Below, in pieces: positions 27,349-34,640 of a stretch of DNA of 64,000 bases. Both the position numbers and the translations under genes were made by a program. Origin of the DNA: JBFHFS01 sp041583495 (GTDB lineage Bacteria > Bacteroidota > Bacteroidia > Bacteroidales > Marinilabiliaceae); the NCBI GenBank assembly GCA_041583495.1, contig JBFHFS010000002.1, forward strand, positions 124,001 through 188,000, written 5' to 3'. The stretch's first letter is position 1, and each line of letters starts with the position of its first letter. The notes beneath the pieces are model-generated. The model did not search any database and had not been told where the DNA came from. It was given only the letters and a program-made list of their open reading frames with translations.

Positions 27349-28254
27349 ATGAACTACATAACGGCACATTTAGGAGAGTTGGCTGCTCTGATTACGGCGG
27401 TATGCTGGACCATTACCAGCATCGCATTTGAGACTGCCGGAAAAAAGGTGGGCTCTCTTTCGGTCAACCTGATTCGGTTGGTCATGGCATTTTTTTTCCT
27501 TGGATTATACACCCTCGTTACCACCGGTTACTTTTGGCCCCACGAGGCGGGCTTGCATGCCTGGACCTGGCTAAGTTTATCCGGTCTGGTTGGATTTGTC
27601 ATAGGTGACCTGATGTTGTTTCAGGCTTTCGTCGTTATCGGCGCCAGGGTATCCATGCTTATCCTGTCGTTAACCCCTCCCCTTACGGCCCTTTTTGGCT
27701 GGCTCATTCTGGACGAAAAAATGACGCTGGTCAACGCCCTGGGCATGCTGTTAATCATAGGGGGCATCTCCCTGGTGATACTTGGAAAGCCTCAAAAAGG
27801 ACACCGCCTGTCGTTTAATTTTTCCACAAGTGGTCTACTTCTTGCCTTTGGCGGCGCAACCGGACAAGCCCTTGGCCTGGTGCTCAGCAAATTAGGAATG
27901 AAAGACCTGGATCCTTTCATGTCTACACAAATCAGAGTCATAACCGGGATGGCAGGCTTTATCCTGATTATTCTGTTCATGAAACGCGGGAAAAATTTAA
28001 CCCTGGCCTTAAAAAACCAAAAGGCCATGAAACATATATCCATCGGAGCTTTTTTCGGCCCTTTCTTAGGCGTCTCGTTCAGCCTCCTGGCCGTGAAATA
28101 CGCCTCCACGGCTGTGGTCTCCACCCTGATGTCCCTTACGCCGGTGATGATCATACCTGCGGCCCTACTCATGTTTAAAGAGCACATCACGACCAAGGAG
28201 GTAATAGGTGCTTTTATAGCGGTAATAGGCGTTGGGGTATTCTTTGTGTTTTGA
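27349..28254 (+). CDS. EamA/DMT-family transporter
   Basis: A 301-residue membrane protein of ten predicted helices in two EamA repeats, each ending in the typical ...ALFGWLILDEKMTLVNALG and ...AALLMFKEHITTKEVIGAF segments. The family moves amino acids, nucleobases, sugars or other metabolites; the substrate cannot be told from sequence. Stand-alone gene. Confidence 0.88.
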   Translation: MNYITAHLGELAALITAVCWTITSIAFETAGKKVGSLSVNLIRLVMAFFFLGLYTLVTTGYFWPHEAGLHAWTWLSLSGLVGFVIGDLMLFQAFVVIGARVSMLILSLTPPLTALFGWLILDEKMTLVNALGMLLIIGGISLVILGKPQKGHRLSFNFSTSGLLLAFGGATGQALGLVLSKLGMKDLDPFMSTQIRVITGMAGFILIILFMKRGKNLTLALKNQKAMKHISIGAFFGPFLGVSFSLLAVKYASTAVVSTLMSLTPVMIIPAALLMFKEHITTKEVIGAFIAVIGVGVFFVF

Positions 28255-28429
28255 GGCACCCGGTGTTGGGTGATCAAACGAAACGGGGACTTTCGTTATC
28301 TAAAATTAGAATCCTTTCTCAAAAGCCGGGAAACCAACCTTTAAGAATCATATCGTTTATTGTATACATCAGAGATCAATCCCCAAACTTGGGTATAAAC
28401 TTACAAAAACCGATTTTTGCAGAATTTGA

Positions 28430-28681
28430 AAAAAGAACTTAACACTTCCCTTTTGGAATTATTTTTACCGAAAGGAATCCTGGACTAACTTTCAAAAACA
28501 GGATTTGATAAAGAAGCAAGTGGACAATATATATGAAAAAATTCAACAATATCTCTTAAAGGAAAGGCCAATATACCAGAAGAATGCCATTAGTTCCTTT
28601 TACATTGATATCAACAGGTCTCATTTACAGCAAAAACGACAAAAGCCTGTAAATCGCTTGATTTACAGGCTTTTGAATTGA
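28430..28681 (+). pseudogene. Possible AraC-type regulator remnant
   Basis: An open frame of about 83 codons without a start codon, following a TGA at 28427. Part of it, VDNIYEKIQQYLLKERP... and ...DINRSHLQQ, resembles the linker and first helix-turn-helix of Bacteroidota AraC-type regulators (IYEKLxxLMEEEKPY, TNRxYLSQ). The frame runs into the tRNA terminator and stops there. It may be a decayed 3' fragment or chance; low confidence. The preceding 28255-28429 shows nothing. Confidence 0.25.
28640..28675 (-). terminator. Terminator of the tRNA-Pro gene
   Basis: A perfect 15-bp stem (28640-28654 with 28661-28675) and a 6-base loop. On the minus strand it begins 22 bases after the tRNA 3' end and is followed by TTTTGTCGTTTTTG. 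Long and stable. Confidence 0.8.
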
Positions 28682-28697
28682 AATGAATCCTAAATTG

Positions 28698-28771
28698 TCG
28701 GGGTGGCGGGATTCGAACCCACGGCCTCGTCGTCCCGAACGACGCGCGCTACCGGGCTGCGCTACACCCCG
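28698..28771 (-). tRNA. tRNA-Pro (CGG)
   Basis: The minus strand folds as a 74-base cloverleaf: acceptor CGGGGTG pairing with CACCCCG, D-arm GCGCAGCCCGGTAGCGC, anticodon stem CGTCG/CGACG around loop TTCGGGA (anticodon CGG at plus 28735-28737), and T-arm GTGGGTTCGAATCCCGC. The CGG loop and D-arm are those of tRNA-Pro reading CCG. CCA is not encoded; the discriminator A is followed by CAA. Confidence 0.95.
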
Positions 28772-28914
28772 ATTCATAATTTCATGGCAAAAGTAAAAAA
28801 ATATTCGTCATTGTGGGCGGTTAAATCAGGGTTTTTATCCACAATCCTTCTCAGCCCTACAAAATTCTTCATAGATGCCGGTCTTAGACTAAATTTCCCG
28901 GCAAAGCACGCCAA

Positions 28915-30333
28915 TTATAGCGGTTTGGGAGGATCTTCATCGGGCAAGGAAGTTGTTTTTCCCACGATCGTGGCCACGGTGGCGTCGCCGGTCACATTAA
29001 CCACGGTACGAAGCATGTCGAGAATCCGGTCCACAGGCAACACAATCCCTATCCAGGCTGGATTAAGGCCTACGGAGATCAATACCACCATCAGCATCAC
29101 CACGCCGGCACCCGGTATGGCGGCCGAACCAATGCTGGCCAGAGTAGCCGTTAATACGATTTTGAGTTGTTGCACCAGGGTGAGATCAACCATGTGCAAT
29201 TGCGCCAAAAACACCACCGCCACTGCCTGATAAAGACTGGTACCATCCATATTGACGGTAGCCCCAATAGGTAAAACAAAACTGGATACCCGTTTATCGA
29301 CCTTCAGATTTTCCTCCACACACTCCAAGGTTACCGGCAAGGTGGCCGCACTGCTACTGGTGGTGAAGGCCAGCATCTGGGCCGGGCTGATCCCCTTAAT
29401 AAATTTCCGTAAGGTCATATCCTTCACCAAAAGCGTCATCAACAAGGGATAAATCACGAAAGCCATTAACCCCAACCCCAAAATTACCGTCAGAACGTAC
29501 CACGATAACCCTTTAAACAGCTCCAGAACTTCAGCGGGATTGTCTCCCGCCATCTGACTAACCATGCCTGCCATCAGCGCGAAAACGAAATAAGGGGCTG
29601 CCACCATTACCAGCTCCACCATTTTTATAAACACCTCGGTAAGTGATTCGGTTAAACGCACCAGCGGTTTGGCCTTTTTCTTGGGAATAAAAAGCAGAGT
29701 AATTCCTATGAAGACTGAGAAAAAGATGATTTGCAACATATTGCGGTTATCACTCAAACTCAGAAAAATATTGGAAGGAATCATCTCCTCCAGAACGCTA
29801 AGAGGCGAATCCTCTTTGGTTTTGCGGGCGATTTCCATTCTTGAGCGCACCTCTTCATCGTCCATCATCCCGCCCTGATCCATCACCTCCTGAACCACTC
29901 CTGCATATTGGGGGTCACGCGAAAACCAATGCCCATCCTTTGGGGCAACCCCCTGTTCGTTAAGCCACAATTCATAAGACATCCGGTTTTCGAGCCGCAT
30001 CGTATTATCGAGTGTCTTACCCGGTTGAATGGTGTTTACCAGAAAAAGACCCAGTGACACAGCAAAAATGGTGGTGACTAAATACAACAGAAGGGTTCTT
30101 CCTCCCAACCGGCCCAGATTGCGGGGATGCCCCAGGCTAACAATGCCTCCAATAATGGAAAACAAAATAAGAGGTACGGCAATAAGTTTCAGGAGATTAA
30201 TAAAGATTCGGCCAAAGGGAGCGATCCAGGTTTCGGTAAATGAGCTCCACCCTAAATAGCTGCCGGCCACGGCCCATAGTATGCCACAAAATAATCCGAG
30301 AAGTATCTTCCAGTGAAGAGGTATTTTTTTCAT
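28915..30333 (-). CDS. Dicarboxylate/amino acid:cation symporter (DAACS)
   Basis: A 472-residue glutamate/aspartate/dicarboxylate symporter. Visible are the serine-rich hairpin FTTSSSAATLPVT, the NMDGT motif of the seventh helix (VNMDGTSLYQ), and the second hairpin AAIPGAGVVML. These shape the substrate and Na+ sites in the GltPh/DctA family. An upstream in-frame start at 30357 adds 8 residues; MKKIPLHWKILLG at 30333 fits the family better. An inserted periplasmic segment (about residues 115-190, with DGHWFSRDPQYAG) is longer than in E. coli GltP. Located after aroC on the same strand, 43 bases downstream. Confidence 0.9.
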   Translation of the reverse strand: MKKIPLHWKILLGLFCGILWAVAGSYLGWSSFTETWIAPFGRIFINLLKLIAVPLILFSIIGGIVSLGHPRNLGRLGGRTLLLYLVTTIFAVSLGLFLVNTIQPGKTLDNTMRLENRMSYELWLNEQGVAPKDGHWFSRDPQYAGVVQEVMDQGGMMDDEEVRSRMEIARKTKEDSPLSVLEEMIPSNIFLSLSDNRNMLQIIFFSVFIGITLLFIPKKKAKPLVRLTESLTEVFIKMVELVMVAAPYFVFALMAGMVSQMAGDNPAEVLELFKGLSWYVLTVILGLGLMAFVIYPLLMTLLVKDMTLRKFIKGISPAQMLAFTTSSSAATLPVTLECVEENLKVDKRVSSFVLPIGATVNMDGTSLYQAVAVVFLAQLHMVDLTLVQQLKIVLTATLASIGSAAIPGAGVVMLMVVLISVGLNPAWIGIVLPVDRILDMLRTVVNVTGDATVATIVGKTTSLPDEDPPKPL

Positions 30334-30376
30334 TGTTACGTATTTAGAAACGCACAATTTGTGCGGCTGTACTTTA

Positions 30377-31453
30377 TCACCCTTCCCTGTAGGTACGATT
30401 CATCAGGAGGGCATCCACAATCACCATGGCGGCCATGGCTTCCACTATAGGAACCGCCCTGGGCACCACACAGGGATCGTGACGACCCTTGGCCTTCATC
30501 ACCACTTCACGGCCCGATTTATCAACGGTATTTTGATCTTTCAGGATGGTGGCAACCGGTTTAAAGGCCACTCTGAACACAATCTCTTCCCCATTGGAGA
30601 TTCCTCCCTGCACGCCACCCGAACGGTTGGTACGGGCTCTAATCGTGCCCTCTTTACTGTAAAATTCATCGTTGTGCTGCGAGCCTCTCATGGCTGAAGC
30701 CCCAAAGCCCATCCCATATTCAAATCCTTTTACGGCATTAATCGAAAGCATGGCATGTCCCAGTGTGGCATGTAACTTATCGAATACCGGATCACCTAAC
30801 CCGGCGGGAACATTTTTGATAACACAACTTACCACCCCTCCTACCGAGTCTTTATCTTCGCGCACCTGATGAATCAGGTCGATCATTCGGGCAGCCGTTT
30901 CACCATCGGGGCACCGAACCGGCGTAGCCTCAATGGCTGAAAGATCGGCTGGGATCTCTTGTAAGATCACTTCGCCTACCTGGGAGGTAAAGCCGGTGAT
31001 GGAGATGCCATATTTTTTCAGCATCAGCTTGGCAATGGCCCCGGCGACTACCCGGGCAATGGTTTCCCGTGCCGAAGAGCGCCCCCCTCCACGGTGATCG
31101 CGTACCCCATATTTGGCATCATAGGTATAATCGGCATGCGAGGGCCGGTAAACATCCTTAAGGTTGTCGTAATCGGCCGAATGCTGATCCTTATTCCAAA
31201 TGGCAAAGGCCAGGGGGGTCCCGGTGGCTTTTCCTTCAAAAACACCTGACAAGAATTCCAGCCGATCCTTTTCATCACGTGGGGTGGTAATATTGGATTG
31301 TCCCGGCCGCCTACGATCCAGCTCCTGCTGAATAAACGCCATGTCCAGTTCCAGTCCGGGCTCCACCCCTTCGATAATCCCACCAATACCTCTACCATGT
31401 GACTCCCCAAAGGAAGTGAGTCGGAACAACCGACCAAAAGTGTTTCCAGCCAT
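30377..31453 (-). CDS. aroC: Chorismate synthase
   Basis: A 358-residue enzyme making chorismate from EPSP, the last shikimate step, using reduced FMN. Signatures: TSFGESHG at residues 10-17, RPGQSNITTPRDEKD near 46, GGGRSSARETIARVVAGA near 125, and RTNRSGGVQGGISNGE near 297. A longer frame from 31522 exists, but MAGNTFGRLFRLTSFGES is the normal N-terminus. No shikimate neighbours. Length standard. Confidence 0.96.
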   Translation of the reverse strand: MAGNTFGRLFRLTSFGESHGRGIGGIIEGVEPGLELDMAFIQQELDRRRPGQSNITTPRDEKDRLEFLSGVFEGKATGTPLAFAIWNKDQHSADYDNLKDVYRPSHADYTYDAKYGVRDHRGGGRSSARETIARVVAGAIAKLMLKKYGISITGFTSQVGEVILQEIPADLSAIEATPVRCPDGETAARMIDLIHQVREDKDSVGGVVSCVIKNVPAGLGDPVFDKLHATLGHAMLSINAVKGFEYGMGFGASAMRGSQHNDEFYSKEGTIRARTNRSGGVQGGISNGEEIVFRVAFKPVATILKDQNTVDKSGREVVMKAKGRHDPCVVPRAVPIVEAMAAMVIVDALLMNRTYREG

Positions 31454-31520
31454 ATTACATTTTTTAGTCTTATCTGAACAATGCGAAGGGTTAAAAATAA
31501 CTTTTCCCGGGAAAAAGAGC

Positions 31521-31548
31521 AAAAAAAAGGTGTTCCAAACGGAACACC
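31521..31548 (-). terminator. Terminator of the slyD-like gene
   Basis: Stem GGTGTTCC (31529-31536) and GGAACACC (31541-31548), loop AAAC, with an A-run at 31521-31528 that becomes the U-tract on the minus strand. It lies 22 bases after the slyD-like stop. Confidence 0.85.
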
Positions 31549-31570
31549 CATTATTCTTATCTGCCTTAAA

Positions 31571-32107
31571 TCAACAGCTGCAACCACCGCCACAACCCCC
31601 TTCGGAGCCACAATGACCACTACCGCAAGAATCGGCAAGTTCATTCTCTAAAGCTTCGCGAACCTCTAAAACACTTCCTGAGAAATAGAGATTATCACCC
31701 GCCAGCGGATGATTAAAGTCCATTTTCACGGTTTCGTCGGTCACATCCAATACAATACCATTCAAACGATTACCATGTGCATCCTGCATTGGCACCGAGT
31801 TACCCATAGTAAGTATCGATTCGTCAATTTTTCCTTCCACCTCAAACAGGCTCTTGGGAAGATCCACGACAGCATCCTTGTTAATCTCACCATAAGCTTC
31901 AGCAGCTTTCAGTTCAAAATTGAAGTTATCGCCACTTTTCAATCCTTCCAGGTTCTGTTCAAACATTTCGAGCATCTTACCGGTTCCAAAAACAAACTGC
32001 AAAGGATTGTCTTTTCCGGTCTCCTCAACTAACTCTCCATTGGCCTCGTTCAGAAATAATTGATAAGAAAGGGACACAAATTTATTCTTTCCGATTTTCA
32101 TCCGCAC
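31571..32107 (-). CDS. FKBP-type peptidyl-prolyl isomerase, SlyD-like
   Basis: A 178-residue SlyD-type protein: FKBP domain split by an IF chaperone insert (about 70-128, containing NSVPMQDAHGNRLNG), with FVFGTGKMLEMFEQNLEGLKSGD near 38. The last 20 residues are Cys/Gly-rich (CGSGHCGSEGGCGGGCSC), six cysteines and one His, comparable in kind to the metal-binding tail of SlyD though much shorter. SlyD proteins fold proteins and deliver nickel. Two ATGs six bases apart (32107, 32101) could serve as start. Confidence 0.88.
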   Translation of the reverse strand: MRMKIGKNKFVSLSYQLFLNEANGELVEETGKDNPLQFVFGTGKMLEMFEQNLEGLKSGDNFNFELKAAEAYGEINKDAVVDLPKSLFEVEGKIDESILTMGNSVPMQDAHGNRLNGIVLDVTDETVKMDFNHPLAGDNLYFSGSVLEVREALENELADSCGSGHCGSEGGCGGGCSC

Positions 32108-32293
32108 AATACTTTTATAATTAGAAATATGCGCAAAGGAACGCAGAATTTAATACTTATTCAAAAAAATGCGCCTAAAAATTTCCACTTTTGTAGATCG
32201 TAAGCGGCCTGCTACTGATTATTATCAATGGTCCGGCCACTATTTATGGTTTAAGAATTAAAAATACACACGATAAAAAACAGATTTCACACT

Positions 32294-33103
32294 ATGGATA
32301 ACAAAGTAATCATCATCACAGGCGCCTCGTCGGGCATTGGGCTGGAATGCGCCAGAGAATTTGCCGCCAGGGGCGCCCGGTTATCGCTTGCCGCACGCAG
32401 CACCGACAAGCTTGCTGAATTACAAAAAGAGCTGGAAACAAAGGGCCACCAGGTGCTGATAACGCCTACCGATGTAACCCGGGAGGATCAATGCAAAAAC
32501 CTGATCAACAAAACAATAGACAAGTATGGTCGTATAGATATCCTGGTCAACAATGCAGGAATTTCCATGAGGGGATTGTTTAAGGACACTGACCTGGCTG
32601 TGCTCAAATCGCTCATGGATGTTAATTTTTGGGGAACGGTATATTGCACCAAATACGCTTTACCCGAACTGCTCAAGAGTAAGGGATCGGTGGTAGGGGT
32701 TTCTTCAATTGCCGGATTCATTGGGTTACCCGGCCGTACCGGCTATTCTGCCTCTAAATTTGCCATGCATGGCTTCCTGCAGACCCTGAGGGTCGAGAAC
32801 CTAAAAACCGGCCTGCACGTTCTTATCGCCGCCCCGGGCTTCACGGCCTCCAATGTGAGAAAAGCCGCCTTAACACACGATGGCACACCCCAGGGCGAAA
32901 CCCCCAGAAAAGAGGAGAACATGATGAGTGCCCGTGAAGTGGCCGGGCATCTGGCCAAAGCCATCATCAAACGCAAACGGACTCTCATTCTCACCTTCAC
33001 CGAAGGCAAATTAACCGTTTTTCTAAGCAAATGGCTGCCCTCCCTGGTCGAAAAACTGGCCTATAGTCATATGGCTAAAGAGCCGGATTCCCCGTTTAAA
33101 TAA
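32294..33103 (+). CDS. Short-chain dehydrogenase/reductase
   Basis: A 269-residue classical SDR. NAD(P)-binding GASSGIG (near 11-17), NNAGISMRG (near 89) and the catalytic YSASKFAMHG (Tyr near 156, Lys near 160) are all present, with the catalytic Ser in VSSIAG. Basic residues after the first strand suggest NADP. The C-terminal WLPSLVEKLAYSHM segment is typical of Bacteroidota SDRs of unknown substrate. The thioesterase gene follows after 57 bases and may be co-transcribed. Confidence 0.87.
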   Translation: MDNKVIIITGASSGIGLECAREFAARGARLSLAARSTDKLAELQKELETKGHQVLITPTDVTREDQCKNLINKTIDKYGRIDILVNNAGISMRGLFKDTDLAVLKSLMDVNFWGTVYCTKYALPELLKSKGSVVGVSSIAGFIGLPGRTGYSASKFAMHGFLQTLRVENLKTGLHVLIAAPGFTASNVRKAALTHDGTPQGETPRKEENMMSAREVAGHLAKAIIKRKRTLILTFTEGKLTVFLSKWLPSLVEKLAYSHMAKEPDSPFK

Positions 33104-33160
33104 AAGGGGATTTTCGAAACGACAACAATAAAAACCAGATACCCGAAAAATTAAAGCAAC

Positions 33161-33574
33161 ATGAAAGGCATCAGTGGTACCACTAAAATACGTGTGCGTT
33201 ATGGCGAAACCGATCAGATGGGCATTGTCAATAATGCGGTTTACCCCAGTTATTTTGAGGTTGGGCGCACCGAGCTCTTCCGCCATCTGGGCCTCCCCTA
33301 CGGTGAAATTGAAAAACAGGGAATTATGCTCCCCCTATCCGAGCTCAGAGTAAAATACCACCGCCCTGCTTTTTATGATGAGGACTTAACCATAGAGACC
33401 TCCGTTAAAGAATGGCCGGGGGCGAAGATCAGGTTCGAGTATCGTATTTACAATGAGAAGAAGACCCTTTTAGTAACAGGTGAAACCATTCTGGCTTATG
33501 TAAAAAGTGACACTCGGCGACCTACCAAAATTCCGCCCTTTATTGAATCGATAATAGCCCCATACTTCCCCTAA
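33161..33574 (+). CDS. Acyl-CoA thioesterase, hotdog fold (YbgC/4HBT-like)
   Basis: A 137-residue 4-hydroxybenzoyl-CoA thioesterase-type protein. The family signature TKIRVRYGETDQMGIVNNAVYPSYFE is visible at residues 5-30, with the catalytic Asp in ETDQMG. It hydrolyses acyl-CoA esters; substrate unknown. It follows the SDR on the same strand. Confidence 0.87.
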   Translation: MKGISGTTKIRVRYGETDQMGIVNNAVYPSYFEVGRTELFRHLGLPYGEIEKQGIMLPLSELRVKYHRPAFYDEDLTIETSVKEWPGAKIRFEYRIYNEKKTLLVTGETILAYVKSDTRRPTKIPPFIESIIAPYFP

Positions 33575-33594
33575 GAGGCAGCGATATGGGTTTC

Positions 33595-33630
33595 AATGGG
33601 TTTAAAAAAACTCTTTGACCCCATTCTTTT
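33595..33630 (+). terminator. Possible terminator after the thioesterase gene
   Basis: AATGGG (33595-33600) pairs with CCCATT (33620-33625), followed by CTTTTTC. A 19-base loop makes it weak. Convergent genes lie either side. Confidence 0.4.
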
Positions 33631-33638
33631 TCGGGTAG

Positions 33639-34277
33639 TTACCAAACGTACTCCTTAAGCATCCATACAAAAAAGGCAATAAGCACAAAAACGATAATGA
33701 GAGAACCGGCAATCTTATTGATCCAGAAGAGACGCCTTAAATTAATTCTGGAACGAAACAGACCCACCAACGAAGTCAGAATCAACCACCATAAGGAGGC
33801 TCCTAAAAATACCCCCCCAATAATGAGTAACTGACCCACCAGGCCCATACTTGGTTGTACCACTCTAAAGCTCGCAAAAAAGCCAATAAAGAGAAAAATA
33901 GCGAAAGGATTGCTGATGGTTAGCAGAAAGGTGGAGGCAAAATCATGAAAAAGTGAATTACTTTTTCCCTTTTGACGCCTCAACTGAACGGCTGGATTAG
34001 TCCTGAAGATGTTAATGCCCAGGGCCAGCAATACCACTACCCCAACAAGTTGAATCCAGAATATTTGAGATTCTATAAATGAAACGATATAAGACAAACT
34101 AAAACCGGCAATAATGGCATAAATGGTATCGGACAAGGCAGCCCCAAGGCCGGAAGTAAAACCCGACAATCGCCCTTTTTGCAAGGTGCGTTGAATACAC
34201 AATACCCCAATGGGTCCCAAAGGAACAGATGCTGAAAAACCAACAAGCATTCCGTCAACTACTGTACTCCAAAACAT
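33639..34277 (-). CDS. LysE-family translocator
   Basis: A 212-residue membrane protein with six predicted helices and the LysE/RhtB start pattern GFSASVPLGPIGVLCIQRTLQKGR (near 12-35), then an aspartate-containing GLGAALSDTIYA. The family exports amino acids. Substrate not assignable. It stands alone; its upstream 34278-34608 shows no supported feature other than the promoter of the next gene. Confidence 0.86.
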   Translation of the reverse strand: MFWSTVVDGMLVGFSASVPLGPIGVLCIQRTLQKGRLSGFTSGLGAALSDTIYAIIAGFSLSYIVSFIESQIFWIQLVGVVVLLALGINIFRTNPAVQLRRQKGKSNSLFHDFASTFLLTISNPFAIFLFIGFFASFRVVQPSMGLVGQLLIIGGVFLGASLWWLILTSLVGLFRSRINLRRLFWINKIAGSLIIVFVLIAFFVWMLKEYVW

Positions 34278-34608
34278 GTCTTCTCTTTAAGTGTCCGATC
34301 CTCCTTCCTTTCCGACCGGCTTGGCTCCTACTTTCTTTCTGCAAAGATTGGAAAATGAGCCCTTATAAAAAAATAAAATTACGAATGGCCTACAAATGAG
34401 GAAATTAAATTTTTTGTGCCTCATGCCTTCCAAAAAAAGAGGTATTCTCCCTTTTCCTCAACAAATACCCCTGGTTAATTATGGAATCCCAAAAGAAAAC
34501 CGATAAAAACAGATCGATCTGGCAACCGGCGTCAAATTAATTGGTAGGAAATCCAGTAAAAAAACCGAAATTTATAGAAACTTTAAGGGCTCATTCCCGA
34601 GAACAAAT

Positions 34609-34616
34609 TATATTTG
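34609..34616 (+). promoter_or_regulatory. -7 box of the phosphate transporter gene; decides its start
   Basis: TATATTTG matches TAnnTTTG exactly. The apparent TTG initiator at 34614 is inside the box, so the ATG at 34641 is the start, giving a leader of about 20 bases. No clear -33 motif. Confidence 0.6.
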
Positions 34617-34640
34617 TCACCGAAAAACAGACTTAATCAA

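Noticed and set aside
28703..29230. Open frame on the plus strand starting MAGFEPTASSSRTT
   Set aside because: It is the antisense translation of the tRNA-Pro gene and then of the symporter gene, a well-known annotation artefact.
34614..34640. TTG start for the phosphate transporter nine codons upstream
   Set aside because: Lies inside the TATATTTG box; ATG 34641 leads straight into the first membrane helix.
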